Positions 32,510-41,514 are shown, counted from the first letter of the stretch. The stretch: DNA of 43,692 bases from Candidatus Eiseniibacteriota bacterium (GCA_005893265.1 VBOX01000071.1:1-43692), one strand, 5' to 3'. Notes: generated from the sequence alone by a model not told the origin. Program-made: numbers and translations.

Positions 32510-32726
32510 CCCGATCCTTCACGTGCGCGAACGCTGCCTTACCGTGCCCACGCTTCGTCATGAGCCGCCCCGCGAATCGGACCCGCTCGCCCGATTGTTC
32601 GAGCTCGGCGTGGCACGCCTGGATCGCGGCGGAACCGTGGGTGACGTCGAAGCGATAGGCGTAGGGTTGGATTCCGCGCTGGACCAGTGCGTCGAGCTTG
32701 CTGCGGCGCGTCTCTTGGACGGACAC
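32505..32726 (-). CDS. lysS: Lysyl-tRNA synthetase, N-terminal OB-fold part
   Basis: GTG 32726 with a CGGAG site 6 bases before. 74 readable codons: KLDALVQRGIQPYAYRF, then FAGRLMTKRGHGKAAFAHVK, the first strands of the LysRS anticodon-binding OB-fold, ending at KDREG. After this the frame is nonsense; the true continuation is one base over. First gene after the promoter at 32793-32821. Confidence 0.8.
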
Positions 32727-32792
32727 GTTTCTCCGGGGCGCGAGATCTCTCCCGGCGGCCGGCAGGATGCCGGTGCGGGGCGTGGTCGGGGG

Positions 32793-32821
32793 ATTCTAGG
32801 AACGGGCGAAACCGCGGTCAA
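32793..32821 (-). promoter_or_regulatory. Promoter of the lysS-lol-mcs-clpC-bam-lpx operon
   Basis: TTGACC (32821-32816), 17-base spacer, TAGAAT (32798-32793) on the minus strand, giving a leader of about 60 bases before the lysS GTG. The best-spaced promoter in the window, at the head of about 20 co-oriented genes. Confidence 0.65.
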
Positions 32822-32904
32822 GGATGGAAGCGCGCGGCATGGGACACGGGCCCTGAGGGGTCAGGCGGTCGGACCCGGCCCTCCGTGGACCCGGGTCACT
32901 CTCT

Positions 32905-32937
32905 GGGAACGCTACGTGCCCCTGCTCGGAGCGTCCC
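32905..32937 (-). terminator. Possible hairpin after the GspE/PilB gene
   Basis: GGGACGCT and AGCGTTCCC can pair with one bulge right after the stop at 32939. There is no U tract, so factor-independent termination is doubtful. Confidence 0.25.
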
Positions 32938-32938
32938 T

Positions 32939-34915
32939 TCAGCGGCGGGATCTCTTGGAGATGCGCCCCCGCCCCCCGGCGGGAACGAGGACCTCCGGCG
33001 AGTCCTCGGGCTCTTGGACCCGCTCGCGGCGGGTCCCGCAGGAGGGGCAGTGGTCCCAATTCGGGTCGACGCGGCGATCGCATTTCAGGCAGGTGGTGGC
33101 GATCGAGTGTCCGCAGTGCGGGCAGAAATGATACTCCGACGCGACCGGCTCGTGACACGCGGGGCAGAGCCGCGCCGTCTCCTCTTCGTAGTACACCACT
33201 CGTCGCAGCTCCTCCAGGCTCGTCTCGCCCGCGAGCACCTTGGCCAGCCCGTCTTCGCCGATAGGGGTCATGCCGGCCTGGACGGCTTCGGCGCGGATCA
33301 TCGACTCTGCCGCCCCGGCCGCGATCAATCTCCGGATCGGATCGTCCAGCTCCAGAACCTCGAAGATGCCGGTCCTGCCCCGGTACCCGCTCTGGCCGCA
33401 GTAATCGCAGCCGACAGGCCTGTGGAGCGCGACGTTCTGGGCCTCGCGCGTCGAAATGCCCAGAATCCTGAGCTCGTCTCCCGCCGGAACGTATTGATCC
33501 TTGCATTTCGGGCAGAGGAGCCGCACGAGCCTCATCGAAATCACGCTGTTAAGACTCGACGCCACCATATAGGGCTGGAGTCCCAGATCCACGAGACGGG
33601 TCACGGCCGACGGAGCGTCGTTCGTGTGCACGGTGGAGAGAACGAGGTGTCCGGTGATCGATGCGCGAAAGGCGATCTGCGCGGTTTCGAGGTCGCGAAT
33701 TTCTCCGATCATCATGATGTCGGGATCCTGCCGCAGCATCGCGCGCAGAATCGCCGCGAAGGTTTTCTTGCTCTTCTCATCGACCTGGACCTGGTTGATT
33801 CCGGCGATCTGGTATTCGACCGGGTCTTCCACCGTGATGATGTTCTTCGTCACGGTGTGGATCTCCTGTAAGAGCGAATAGAGTAGGGTGCTCTTGCCGC
33901 TCCCGGTTGGGCCGGTGACGATGACGATTCCCTGGGGCCGGCTGCCGTAGGTCCGGATCTTGTCCAAATCGGATTCCGAGAGACCCAGCGAATCGAGATG
34001 GAGCGCCGAGCGCTCCTGGTCGACGATCCGAATCACGACCTTCTCGCCATGGGCCGTGGGGAGGGTGGAGACGCGTAGATCGATGCGCCGCCCGCTGACC
34101 TCCACCCGGAAGCTCCCGTCCTGAGGCAGCCGCTTTTCGGCGATGTCGAGCGTCGCGAGGATTTTGATCCTGGACACGAGCGCCCCCTGCGTCCATTTCG
34201 GAAGGCGCTCCAGGTCTTGCAGAAGCCCGTCGACGCGGCATCGCACGCCGACTCCCTTTTCCTGAGGCTCGATGTGGATGTCGCTCGCGCGCATCTCGAC
34301 AGCGCGGGTGATGAGCCAGTTCGCGAGCCTCACAATCGGAGGGCCCGAGCTGATCTTCATCAGCTCGTCGATGTTCTCTTCCCCTTCCTCCGGGATGATC
34401 TCGCGGACTTCGACGGAATCGTTCTTGATGATGTTTTCGAGGATCTCTACGACCGATGCGTCGATGTGGTAGTACTTCGCGATCGCTTCGACGATTTCGG
34501 AGGGGGGCGCCAACACCGGGCGGACGAAGTACCCGCTCTGGAACTTGATGTCCTCGAGCGCCTGGGGATTCAGGGGGTCGGCCAGGGCCACCCGGAGCGT
34601 GTTTCGGTTCTCGAGCTCGATGGGAATGGCGGTGTGCTTCTTTGCCAGGTCCTCGCGCATAAGGCCGATGACCTGCTCGTCGATGGCGATGCTTTCCAGG
34701 TCGACGATCGGGAGCCCGAGCTGCTGATGCAGGACGCGGCAGATGTCCGCTTCGCTGACCATGCCCTGCCGCGTCAGGATTTGGCCGAGCGGCTCCTTCG
34801 TCTGTCGTTGCCGCCTCAGCGCTTCCTTGAGCTGCTGATCCGTGATGAGCCCCGCTTCGAGCAGGTACTCACCCAGCTTTTTGCGCACGACGTTGGTTTC
34901 GGACACCGATGGCAT
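32939..34915 (-). CDS. GspE/PilB-family secretion ATPase with C-terminal zinc ribbons
   Basis: Hexameric ATPase for type IV pilus assembly or type II secretion. 658 residues: N-terminal T2SSE_N domain (KLGEYLLEAGLITDQQL; about 10-150), catalytic core with Walker A VTGPTGSGKSTLLYSLLQ, an Asp box near VEDPVEYQIAGINQVQV, and Walker B LRQDPDIMMIGEIRDLETAQ, plus the usual zinc site CPKCKDQY with GCDYCGQSGYRGR. After the core there is an unusual tail (about residues 590-645) with CPACHEPV, FCPHCGHS, CLKCDRRV and HCPSCGTR, a double zinc ribbon. Start: ATG 34915, or the GTG at 34906, which is better spaced from AAAAGGGG (34917-34924). No other pilus or secretion gene is adjacent. Confidence 0.9.
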   Translation of the reverse strand: MPSVSETNVVRKKLGEYLLEAGLITDQQLKEALRRQRQTKEPLGQILTRQGMVSEADICRVLHQQLGLPIVDLESIAIDEQVIGLMREDLAKKHTAIPIELENRNTLRVALADPLNPQALEDIKFQSGYFVRPVLAPPSEIVEAIAKYYHIDASVVEILENIIKNDSVEVREIIPEEGEENIDELMKISSGPPIVRLANWLITRAVEMRASDIHIEPQEKGVGVRCRVDGLLQDLERLPKWTQGALVSRIKILATLDIAEKRLPQDGSFRVEVSGRRIDLRVSTLPTAHGEKVVIRIVDQERSALHLDSLGLSESDLDKIRTYGSRPQGIVIVTGPTGSGKSTLLYSLLQEIHTVTKNIITVEDPVEYQIAGINQVQVDEKSKKTFAAILRAMLRQDPDIMMIGEIRDLETAQIAFRASITGHLVLSTVHTNDAPSAVTRLVDLGLQPYMVASSLNSVISMRLVRLLCPKCKDQYVPAGDELRILGISTREAQNVALHRPVGCDYCGQSGYRGRTGIFEVLELDDPIRRLIAAGAAESMIRAEAVQAGMTPIGEDGLAKVLAGETSLEELRRVVYYEEETARLCPACHEPVASEYHFCPHCGHSIATTCLKCDRRVDPNWDHCPSCGTRRERVQEPEDSPEVLVPAGGRGRISKRSRR

Positions 34916-35037
34916 CCCCTTTTGGACTGGTACGTCGACGGGTTATGCCCCAGATCGGCCATCTGGCGACCTATCTTAATCGGGGAATCGGGTTGGGAGG
35001 GCGACCGCTCGTGCGGAAGGCTCTGGCGAAGCGTGGG
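34916..35037. other. Gap between purF and the secretion ATPase
   Basis: 122 bases without a gene. Minus strand: a TAAGAT -10-like box inside GATTAAGATAGG but no convincing -35, a short CCAGAT/ATCTGG hairpin (34950-34966), and the AAAAGGGG ribosome site near the ATPase start. Confidence 0.4.
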
Positions 35038-36516
35038 TTAGCGGCGGCCCTCGAGGCGGGTCGAGGCACGCTGCTCCATGGCGAGCTTGTCCAGCGGCTC
35101 TCCGTACCACTCGGAGTACTTGCCATCGAAGCACGCGTAACAGTGATCATCCGGCCTCGACACGCACGCTCTGAGCCCGTCCATGGAGAGGTAGCCCAGC
35201 GTGTCCACGTGGAGGTATTTCCGGATTTCCTCGACGGAGTGGGAGGACGCGATCAGCTCCTTCCGGTTCGGCGTGTCGATGCCGTAGTAGCAGGACCACC
35301 CGATCGGCGGACTCGAGACGCGGAAGTGGATCTCACGCGCCCCGGCGCCCCGGAGCATCGCCACGAGACTGCGGCTCGTCGTGCCGCGCACGATCGAATC
35401 GTCCACGACCACGACGCGCTTCCCTTCCAGAATCCGCCGGACGGGGTTGAACTTGAGGTTGACGCCAAAATCCCGCTTCACCTGCTGCGGCGCAATGAAC
35501 GTACGCCCCACGTAGTGGTTCCGGATGAGACCCAGCTCGAAGGGGATTCCCGACGCCTCCGAAAAGCCGAGCGCCGCTGAGTTGCTCGAATCGGGCACCG
35601 AAATCACGATGTCGGCGGCGACCGGATGCTCCTCCGCCAGCCTTCGCCCGAGGCGCCTGCGGACCAGGTCGACGCTCTCGCCGAAAACCTCGCTGTCCGG
35701 ACGGGAGAAATAGATCAGCTCGAACACACACGCACGCGCCGGCTTTGGCTTCAGCGCGGGACACGATCGGACGCCGCTCCCGTCGATCACCACCAACTCT
35801 CCCGCCGCGATCTCCCGGATGAACTCGGCTCCGACCATGTCGAGGGCGCAGGTCTCGCTCGCCAGAACGTGCGCCTCGCCGCGCTTCCCAAGGCAAAGCG
35901 GTCGGAATCCCCTCGGATCGCGCAAACCGATGAGCTTCTCCCCCGCGAGGATCACGAGGGTGTACGCCCCCTGGCACCGCGCGAGCGCCTCCGGAATCAT
36001 TCGCTCGATCTCGGTCGACTTGGACCGAGCGATCAAATGCAGGATGACTTCGGTGTCGCTGGTGGTCTGGAAGATGGAGCCTTGCGCTTCGAGCTCGTTT
36101 CGAAGCGCGACCGCGTTCACGAGGTTCCCGTTGTGCCCGAGCGCGAGCATCCCCTCGCGAAAATCGACGACCAGCGGCTGCGCGTTGCGAAGCAGGGTGC
36201 TTCCCTGCGTGGAGTACCGGTTGTGGCCGATCGCGATGTGACCCTTCAGGGAATCCAGCACGGATCCCGCGAACACATCGGACACGAGGCCCACCGCCTT
36301 GTGGTGATGGAATTCGACTCCGTCGGTCGCGACGATCCCGGCGCTCTCCTGCCCACGGTGCTGGAGCGCATAGAGGCCCGCGTACGTCAGTCGGGCCGCG
36401 TTCTCGGCTCCCCAGATGCCGAAGACTCCGCATTCCTCGTGCAGGCGATCGCCGTGCGGTCGCGAAACCACACCCTGGGATTCTCGCTTTTCGGTCAAGG
36501 CCTCTCTCCCGGTCAT
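35038..36516 (-). CDS. purF: Amidophosphoribosyltransferase
   Basis: First committed step of purine synthesis: PRPP and glutamine to phosphoribosylamine. 492 residues from ATG 36516, overlapping the upstream stop (ATGA). A propeptide of about 28 residues precedes the catalytic Cys of CGVFGIWGAENAARL. The PRPP loop is VVVVDDSIVRGTTSRSLVAM. Cysteines in ACVFELIYF, WSCYYGID and CYACFDGKY match the 4Fe-4S ligands of the Bacillus-type enzyme, so oxygen-sensitive maturation is expected. Follows the tandem PurS gene. Confidence 0.95.
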   Translation of the reverse strand: MTGREALTEKRESQGVVSRPHGDRLHEECGVFGIWGAENAARLTYAGLYALQHRGQESAGIVATDGVEFHHHKAVGLVSDVFAGSVLDSLKGHIAIGHNRYSTQGSTLLRNAQPLVVDFREGMLALGHNGNLVNAVALRNELEAQGSIFQTTSDTEVILHLIARSKSTEIERMIPEALARCQGAYTLVILAGEKLIGLRDPRGFRPLCLGKRGEAHVLASETCALDMVGAEFIREIAAGELVVIDGSGVRSCPALKPKPARACVFELIYFSRPDSEVFGESVDLVRRRLGRRLAEEHPVAADIVISVPDSSNSAALGFSEASGIPFELGLIRNHYVGRTFIAPQQVKRDFGVNLKFNPVRRILEGKRVVVVDDSIVRGTTSRSLVAMLRGAGAREIHFRVSSPPIGWSCYYGIDTPNRKELIASSHSVEEIRKYLHVDTLGYLSMDGLRACVSRPDDHCYACFDGKYSEWYGEPLDKLAMEQRASTRLEGRR

Positions 36517-37112
36517 GCCGCCACCCGGAACGCGGGCGCGGGATCGATTAGAAACCGCTCGACGACGGCCCATGGTGTGCCGTCCGTCAGCTCCATCGCC
36601 GCCTCACCGTGCGGATTCACAAGCAACCCGTGCTTTTGGTCTCGAAGGGTGCCCAACGCGCGGCCCACGCCAAGAATCCCCGGCCCACCGTCGGGCCCCC
36701 GTGACCAGAGCCACCACACCTTGGCGCGTCGAATGCCGGCGAGGCCCGGCATCGGGTGCTCGCGGAGGAGTCGCTGCTTGAGCCCCTCGTCCGCGGTCTC
36801 GTCGCGCGTCCGGGCCAGGATTCCCCATGCCCCCTCAGGCGGCGACCACGCCTCCCCGCGTTCGGCGGACGTGAGCAGTCGATAGGTTTCCTTGTTCGGA
36901 TTGACGAAGAAATTCGAATGCCGCACGGCTTCCTCCAAACGGGACTCGAAGGACTCGGCGCTCGCGCCCGCCTCGGGCTCAAAAAGCAGAAGCTGCTCGC
37001 GCACGATCCGCGTGAGCGCGTGTCCCGGCTCGAGGAGCCGCCGCCCGGCTTCGAGAGCGGTCCAGGCTGTCAAGTCCGTGATCTTGAGCCTTGTCAGGAG
37101 AACGGCGCTCAC
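36513..37112 (-). CDS. Tandem PurS-like protein (FGAM synthase small subunit, two copies fused)
   Basis: No annotation is obvious at first sight. 199 residues from a GTG at 37112 overlapping the purQ stop (GTGA), ending in overlap with purF. Two halves share the PurS pattern: a first beta strand, a helix, a second strand, a helix, and an 'NP' motif. Half 1 ends EEAVRHSNFFVNPNKETYRL; half 2 ends RDQKHGLLVNPHGEAAMEL. Compare the PurS ending 'e.c.kLLaNPviedYr'. Strand 2 in half 2 (IRRAKVWWLW) matches the PurS 'vRvGKyieL' segment. PurS is needed by small-type PurL with PurQ, is otherwise absent here, and works as a dimer; a fused dimer fits. The call rests on motif and context, not an alignment. 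Confidence 0.6.
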   Translation of the reverse strand: MSAVLLTRLKITDLTAWTALEAGRRLLEPGHALTRIVREQLLLFEPEAGASAESFESRLEEAVRHSNFFVNPNKETYRLLTSAERGEAWSPPEGAWGILARTRDETADEGLKQRLLREHPMPGLAGIRRAKVWWLWSRGPDGGPGILGVGRALGTLRDQKHGLLVNPHGEAAMELTDGTPWAVVERFLIDPAPAFRVAA

Positions 37113-37951
37113 GACCGCGCCCCTTCGGCCACTCGGGAGGCGAGCTTGGACGCAAGGGACGCAAAGACGACCCTCCCGGGCCCCGGACCCTCGAGCGCTT
37201 CCCATTGCCCCACCGCCGCCCGGCGACGCCCACCCCAATCGTTCTTCAGGTCCATCGGGACCTGGCGAAGCCACGCGGCCCGCTCCGGGTGCGGCATGAA
37301 CGCCAGGATGTTGCCCGCCACGTTCGTGATGCCCGCTGCCTGGAACATGGCGCCATTTGGATCGAAGGGGAACGCCTGCGCGGGCCCCCCAGACGGGGCC
37401 ACGAATCGATAGAGCACCAGCCCTTCCTTTTGGATGCGATCCCTGACCTCGGGGTCCGCGGTCAGAAACCGCCCCTCGCCGTGCGCGATCGGCATCGGAA
37501 TCACGTGGTCCGGCTCCGCGAGCGCCGCAAACCAATCGCGTCCCGGGCCCTGTCCGGCGCGGAGCCACGTCCAGCGGCAGAGATACCCCTCCCGGCGCGG
37601 AGCGCGGTTCGGCGCGAGCGCCATCTCGACTCTCCCGGGATGAAATCCCGGGACAAGGCCGGCCTCGACGAGGACTTGGGCGCCGTTGCAGATTCCGAGC
37701 ACGGGCTTGCCGCGCTCCGCTTCCGCGGCGATCCGGTCGACGGCGGAGAGCTTGGCCGCCACCGCCCCGGCCCGGATCCGATCCTGGAACGCGAAACCGC
37801 CGGGAAGTACGTATGCGTCGAACTCGCTCCAGACCGAAGCGGGTTCGTTCCACCGGACGATGCGAGCGTTCAGCCCGACCGCGCCGAGCGCGCGCGCGGT
37901 CTCGTACTCGCAGTTCACGCCCGGTATCTGAAGCACGGCGACGTTCGCCAT
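37109..37951 (-). CDS. purQ: FGAM synthase glutaminase subunit PurQ
   Basis: Supplies ammonia from glutamine to PurL. 280 residues from ATG 37951, two bases after the purL stop. Class I glutamine amidotransferase: VAVLQIPGVNCEYETARAL at the start, LPGGFAFQDRIRAGA, nucleophile Cys in VLGICNGAQVLVEAG, and the His/Glu pair in MPHPERAAW. Intact. A spurious single reading frame runs from purL into this gene (see purL). Confidence 0.93.
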   Translation of the reverse strand: MANVAVLQIPGVNCEYETARALGAVGLNARIVRWNEPASVWSEFDAYVLPGGFAFQDRIRAGAVAAKLSAVDRIAAEAERGKPVLGICNGAQVLVEAGLVPGFHPGRVEMALAPNRAPRREGYLCRWTWLRAGQGPGRDWFAALAEPDHVIPMPIAHGEGRFLTADPEVRDRIQKEGLVLYRFVAPSGGPAQAFPFDPNGAMFQAAGITNVAGNILAFMPHPERAAWLRQVPMDLKNDWGGRRRAAVGQWEALEGPGPGRVVFASLASKLASRVAEGARS

Positions 37952-37953
37952 TC

Positions 37954-38262
37954 TCACTCCGCGATGGGCTTGAGCGCTTCGGAGTGGAAGCGCTGCAGCG
38001 TCTCGAGGTCCATGTCCACCAGGGTATGTCCTCCGTCCAGGATCCGGAATCGCGGCTCGGCCAGGGTACGGCCGACCATGGTCGCGTCCACGTTCCAGCG
38101 CTCGAAAAGGCCCAGGAGGTCGCTCAGCCGCTCCTTCGGCACCTCGAAGAGGAACCCGGGCGCTTCCGAGTACAGTCTCGACTCCGAGGTGGTGCTCCCG
38201 AGACCCGAGATCGGTATCTGGAGTCCAATGCCTAGGGCCGCGTAGCCACCGAGCGCCACGAT
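37954..38262 (-). CDS. purL: PurL C-terminal part (separated by a frame break)
   Basis: Reads VALGGYAALGIGLQIPISG, then RLYSEAPGFLFEVPKERLSD and a C-terminal FRILDGGHTLVDMDLETL, the last domain of FGAM synthase, ending two bases before purQ. It is in a different frame from the main part of purL and lacks the residues that should connect them. Confidence 0.8.
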   Translation of the reverse strand: MVALGGYAALGIGLQIPISGLGSTTSESRLYSEAPGFLFEVPKERLSDLLGLFERWNVDATMVGRTLAEPRFRILDGGHTLVDMDLETLQRFHSEALKPIAE

Positions 38263-40237
38263 CGAAGTCGAGTTCGGGAAGCGGTCCGTCCATCCGGCCC
38301 CCGAGGGCGAAGCGAAGCTGCGACGCGCCGAGCCGGTCCTGACGCGGCCCACTCAGCACGATGACGCTGCCGGCCCGTTTGGTCGCGCTCGTGACGGCGC
38401 TGCTCCAATCCGCAACGATGCCGAGACCGGCCACGATCGGCGAGGGCTCCACGGCCCGACCCGAGGGAGCCTCGTTATAAAAGGATACGTTCCCCGAAAC
38501 GACCGCGACGGGCGGACCGGACGGACCGTCCCTTCCGAGCGCCCGCGCCGCGTCGCCGAGGCCGCGAACGCTTTGAACGAAATCCCCGAATACTTCCGGA
38601 TCTTCGGGGTTTCCAAAGTTCAAGCAATCGGTGAGCGCGGCGGGCTCGGCGCCCACCGAAACCAGATTACGCAGAACCTCGCATACAACATGGGCCGTTC
38701 CCCAGTATGGATCCGCCGCGACCCACCAAGGGTTACCGTCCACCGTCACGGCGAAGCCGAGCTTCGATCCCGGAATCGGCGCGACGACGGAAGCGTCCGC
38801 CTCGCCGGCCCGGATGACCATCCTTCCCTGAACCTCGGTGTCGTAGTAGCGGATGATCGGCTCGCGCGACGCGAGGTTCATGGTCTGCGTCATGCGCGTG
38901 AAGAGCGCCTCGTGATCGTGCACCGGCGGAAGTGGGGGCGGCTTCGGGGCCGGGGGCCGCGGACGCGTGGCCCGTACATGTTCGATTCCGGCGGTGATGA
39001 CCTCGACGGGGGAATCGCAGACCGCCTGGCCGCCGTGCATGATCCGGTACAGCGAATCGGTCCGCACGCGACCGATGACGGCCGCGCACGCACCCTGGTA
39101 GACCTCGGGAAGGGCGTAGGTCACGTTGTAGAGCTCGAGCACACGATCGGCGACCCGTTCCGGTACGACCAACGCGAATCGCTCTTGCGTCTCCGAGCAC
39201 GCGATCACCTCAGGAGGGCAACCCTTCTGCGCCACGGGGACCCGCTCTAAATCCACATCCATCCCGAATCCCCCGGCGGCTGCAAGCTCGGAGGAGGCGC
39301 ACGCGATTCCGCCGGCGCCGAGATCCTTGAACCCGAACGAAACGCCCTGTCCGTGGAGCCAATCCAGCACGGCGCGGTTCGCCTCGAGCAGCACCCGCTT
39401 CAGGAACGGATCGGGCACCTGCACGTGGCCCCGCTGTCCCTCGGCGTTCTCATCGAGTACGGCCGATGCGAAGGACGCACCGCCGAACCCGGTCTCGTCG
39501 GTCGGTTTCCCGATCAGGACGAGCACGTAAGGCTCCCGGCGTGCCGCCTCCGGCACGCGGCTTCGCACGACGCGATCGGCCCGGACGAGGCCGAGGGCGA
39601 CGACGTTCACGAGACAGTTTTCATCGAAGCTCGGCGAGAAGAAAACGTCCCCGCCTAGATTCGGGACCCCGAGGGCGTCGCCGTATTGCCAGATGCCGTC
39701 GATGACGCCGCGCACGATCTCTCGCACCGGCGCGGCGCGCGGCCCGTCGGGGTTGCCGAACCGGAGCGAGTCCATGACTCCGATCACCTCGGCCCCCATG
39801 CACGCTACGTCCCGCACGATGCCCCCGATTCCCGTTGCCGCCCCTTCCGTGGGGACGATCTGGGAAGGATGGTTATGGCTTTCGTGGGCGATCACGATCG
39901 CGAACTCGACACCCTCGTGCGTCCCGAACCGGACGACGCCGGCGTCCTCCCCGGGCCCGAGGATGACGTGGGGGCTCTCGGTGGGCAGGTGCGCCTGCAG
40001 CACCCGGCGGCTGCTCTTGTACGAGCAGTGCTCGCTCCACATCGTGTCGAAGATGGTCGCCTCCACACGCGTTGGGTCCCGCTTGAGGAGCGAGAGCATC
40101 CGCCGCGCCTCAGCGGGCGTGAGCCTCAGGCCTTCTCGTTTGAGAAGCGCCGCAAGCGCGCGATCGTCCGCCCCGCCGAGCGGGAGTACCGGGGCGTTAA
40201 CGGCCTGCTGCAACTGGCTCCCCGAGAACGCGTTCAA
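38262..40237 (-). CDS. purL: FGAM synthase subunit PurL, main part (frame-broken)
   Basis: ATP-dependent amidation of FGAR in purine synthesis. Small (PurS/PurQ-dependent) type: no long N-terminal PurS-like domain. Readable: EATIFDTMWSEHCSYKSSRR, IVIAHESHNHPSQIVPTEGA, FGFKDLGAGGIACASSELAA, NLASREPIIRYYDTEVQG, and PPVAVVSGNVSFYNEAPSGR, up to ALGGRMDGPLPELDF. Then the frame becomes nonsense. The expected 'HDxSDGG' region, about 30-40 residues, is missing before the C-terminal part. The wrong frame stays open for about 100 codons and enters purQ in frame, so software could call a false 1042-residue PurL-PurQ fusion. ATG 40237 overlaps purB by 41 bases. Confidence 0.9.
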
Positions 40238-41510
40238 ATATGCGGTTCACGTGGCGTGTGAAATGTGTTGGGTCGAAGCACGCGAGGAGCTTCTCCTTGG
40301 TGAGAACGCGGGATACCTCGGGGTCCGCGAGCAGGCGGGTCGCGAGATCCGGCTGACTCCGCCACGCGGCCATGGCGTGACGCTGCACCAGCGCGTAGGC
40401 ATCCTCGCGGGTCCGGCCCGCTTGGACGAGGGCCAGGAGAACGCGCTGGGAGTAGATCAGGCCGCGGGTCATTTCCAGATTCGAGCGCATCCGCTCCGGG
40501 TACACGTTCAAGCCTTCGAGCACCTCGCGAAGCTGGGTCACCATGAAATCCGCGGCGAGGAATGAATCCGGAACGATCACGCGCTCTACGCTCGAGTGAC
40601 TGATGTCGCGCTCGTGCCAGAGAGCCACGTTCTCAAGCGCCGCGTGAGCGTTCGCGCGCAAGACGCGCGCCAGCCCGCAGATCCGCTCACAGTTGACGGG
40701 GTTTCGCTTGTGCGGCATCGATGAGGACCCCTTCTGCCCTTCCCGGAACGGCTCCTCTACCTCGAGGACTTCGGTTCTCTGGAGGTGCCGGATTTCGAGC
40801 GCGATCTTCTCGAGCGAGGCACCCAGGAGGGCGATCGCCTGCAAGAGCTCGGCATGCCGGTCGCGCTGCACCACCTGCGTGGTGACGGCATCGGGTGCCA
40901 AGCCGAGCGAGCCGAGCACTTCCTCCTCGAGGTCTGGACTCAAGTGCGCGTGCGTCCCTACCGCGCCGGAAAGCTTCCCCACCGCGATCCCGGCACGCGC
41001 GCGCGACAGCCGCTCCTGCGCACGACCCAGCTCCTCATACCAGACTAATACTTTCAGACCGAACGTGATGGGCTCGGCGTGGACTCCGTGCGTGCGGCCG
41101 ACCATGATGGTCTCCTTGTGGCGCAGCGCCAGCGTCCGCGCCGCTTCCCGGAGCCGGCCCACCTCCGTTCCGAGGAGATCGCTCGCGCGCGTCATCGTGA
41201 GCGCGAGCGCGGTATCCACAAGATCGGACGATGTCATGCCCCGGTGCAGGTGGCGCGCGTCATCCCCGGCGGTGTCGGCGAGGTGGGTCAAGAACGCGAT
41301 GACATCGTGGCGGATCGTCTCCTCGAGCTCCTCGATGAGCGCCGGATCGATCTTGACCTTCGAGCGGATCCGGGCGGAGGTGCCCGCGGGGACCTCTCCC
41401 CTCCGCTCCATCGCGGAGCAGACCGCAAGCTCCACGTCGAACCAGGTCCGGTACCGGGCACCATCGTCGAACAGCGCCGCCATCTCCTTGCGGCTGTAGC
41501 GCGGGATCAT
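40197..41510 (-). CDS. purB: Adenylosuccinate lyase
   Basis: Cleaves SAICAR and adenylosuccinate in purine synthesis. 437 residues, fumarase/aspartase superfamily. Seen: MIPRYSRKEMAALFDD start, HRGMTSSDLVDTALALTM, GRTHGVHAEPITFGLKV (catalytic His), and the signature GSSSMPHKRNPVNCERI with the catalytic Ser. ATG 41510 lies 4 bases past the htrA stop. Confidence 0.95.
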   Translation of the reverse strand: MIPRYSRKEMAALFDDGARYRTWFDVELAVCSAMERRGEVPAGTSARIRSKVKIDPALIEELEETIRHDVIAFLTHLADTAGDDARHLHRGMTSSDLVDTALALTMTRASDLLGTEVGRLREAARTLALRHKETIMVGRTHGVHAEPITFGLKVLVWYEELGRAQERLSRARAGIAVGKLSGAVGTHAHLSPDLEEEVLGSLGLAPDAVTTQVVQRDRHAELLQAIALLGASLEKIALEIRHLQRTEVLEVEEPFREGQKGSSSMPHKRNPVNCERICGLARVLRANAHAALENVALWHERDISHSSVERVIVPDSFLAADFMVTQLREVLEGLNVYPERMRSNLEMTRGLIYSQRVLLALVQAGRTREDAYALVQRHAMAAWRSQPDLATRLLADPEVSRVLTKEKLLACFDPTHFTRHVNRIFERVLGEPVAAGR

Positions 41511-41514
41511 CGTC

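Noticed and set aside
32727-32938. Riboswitch or T-box in front of lysS
   Set aside because: The leader after the proposed promoter is only about 60 bases and shows no conserved element that I can recognise.
37109-40237. A single 1042-residue PurL-PurQ fusion protein
   Set aside because: The middle 100 residues match nothing, while the true PurL C-terminus is in another frame and purQ has its own ATG.
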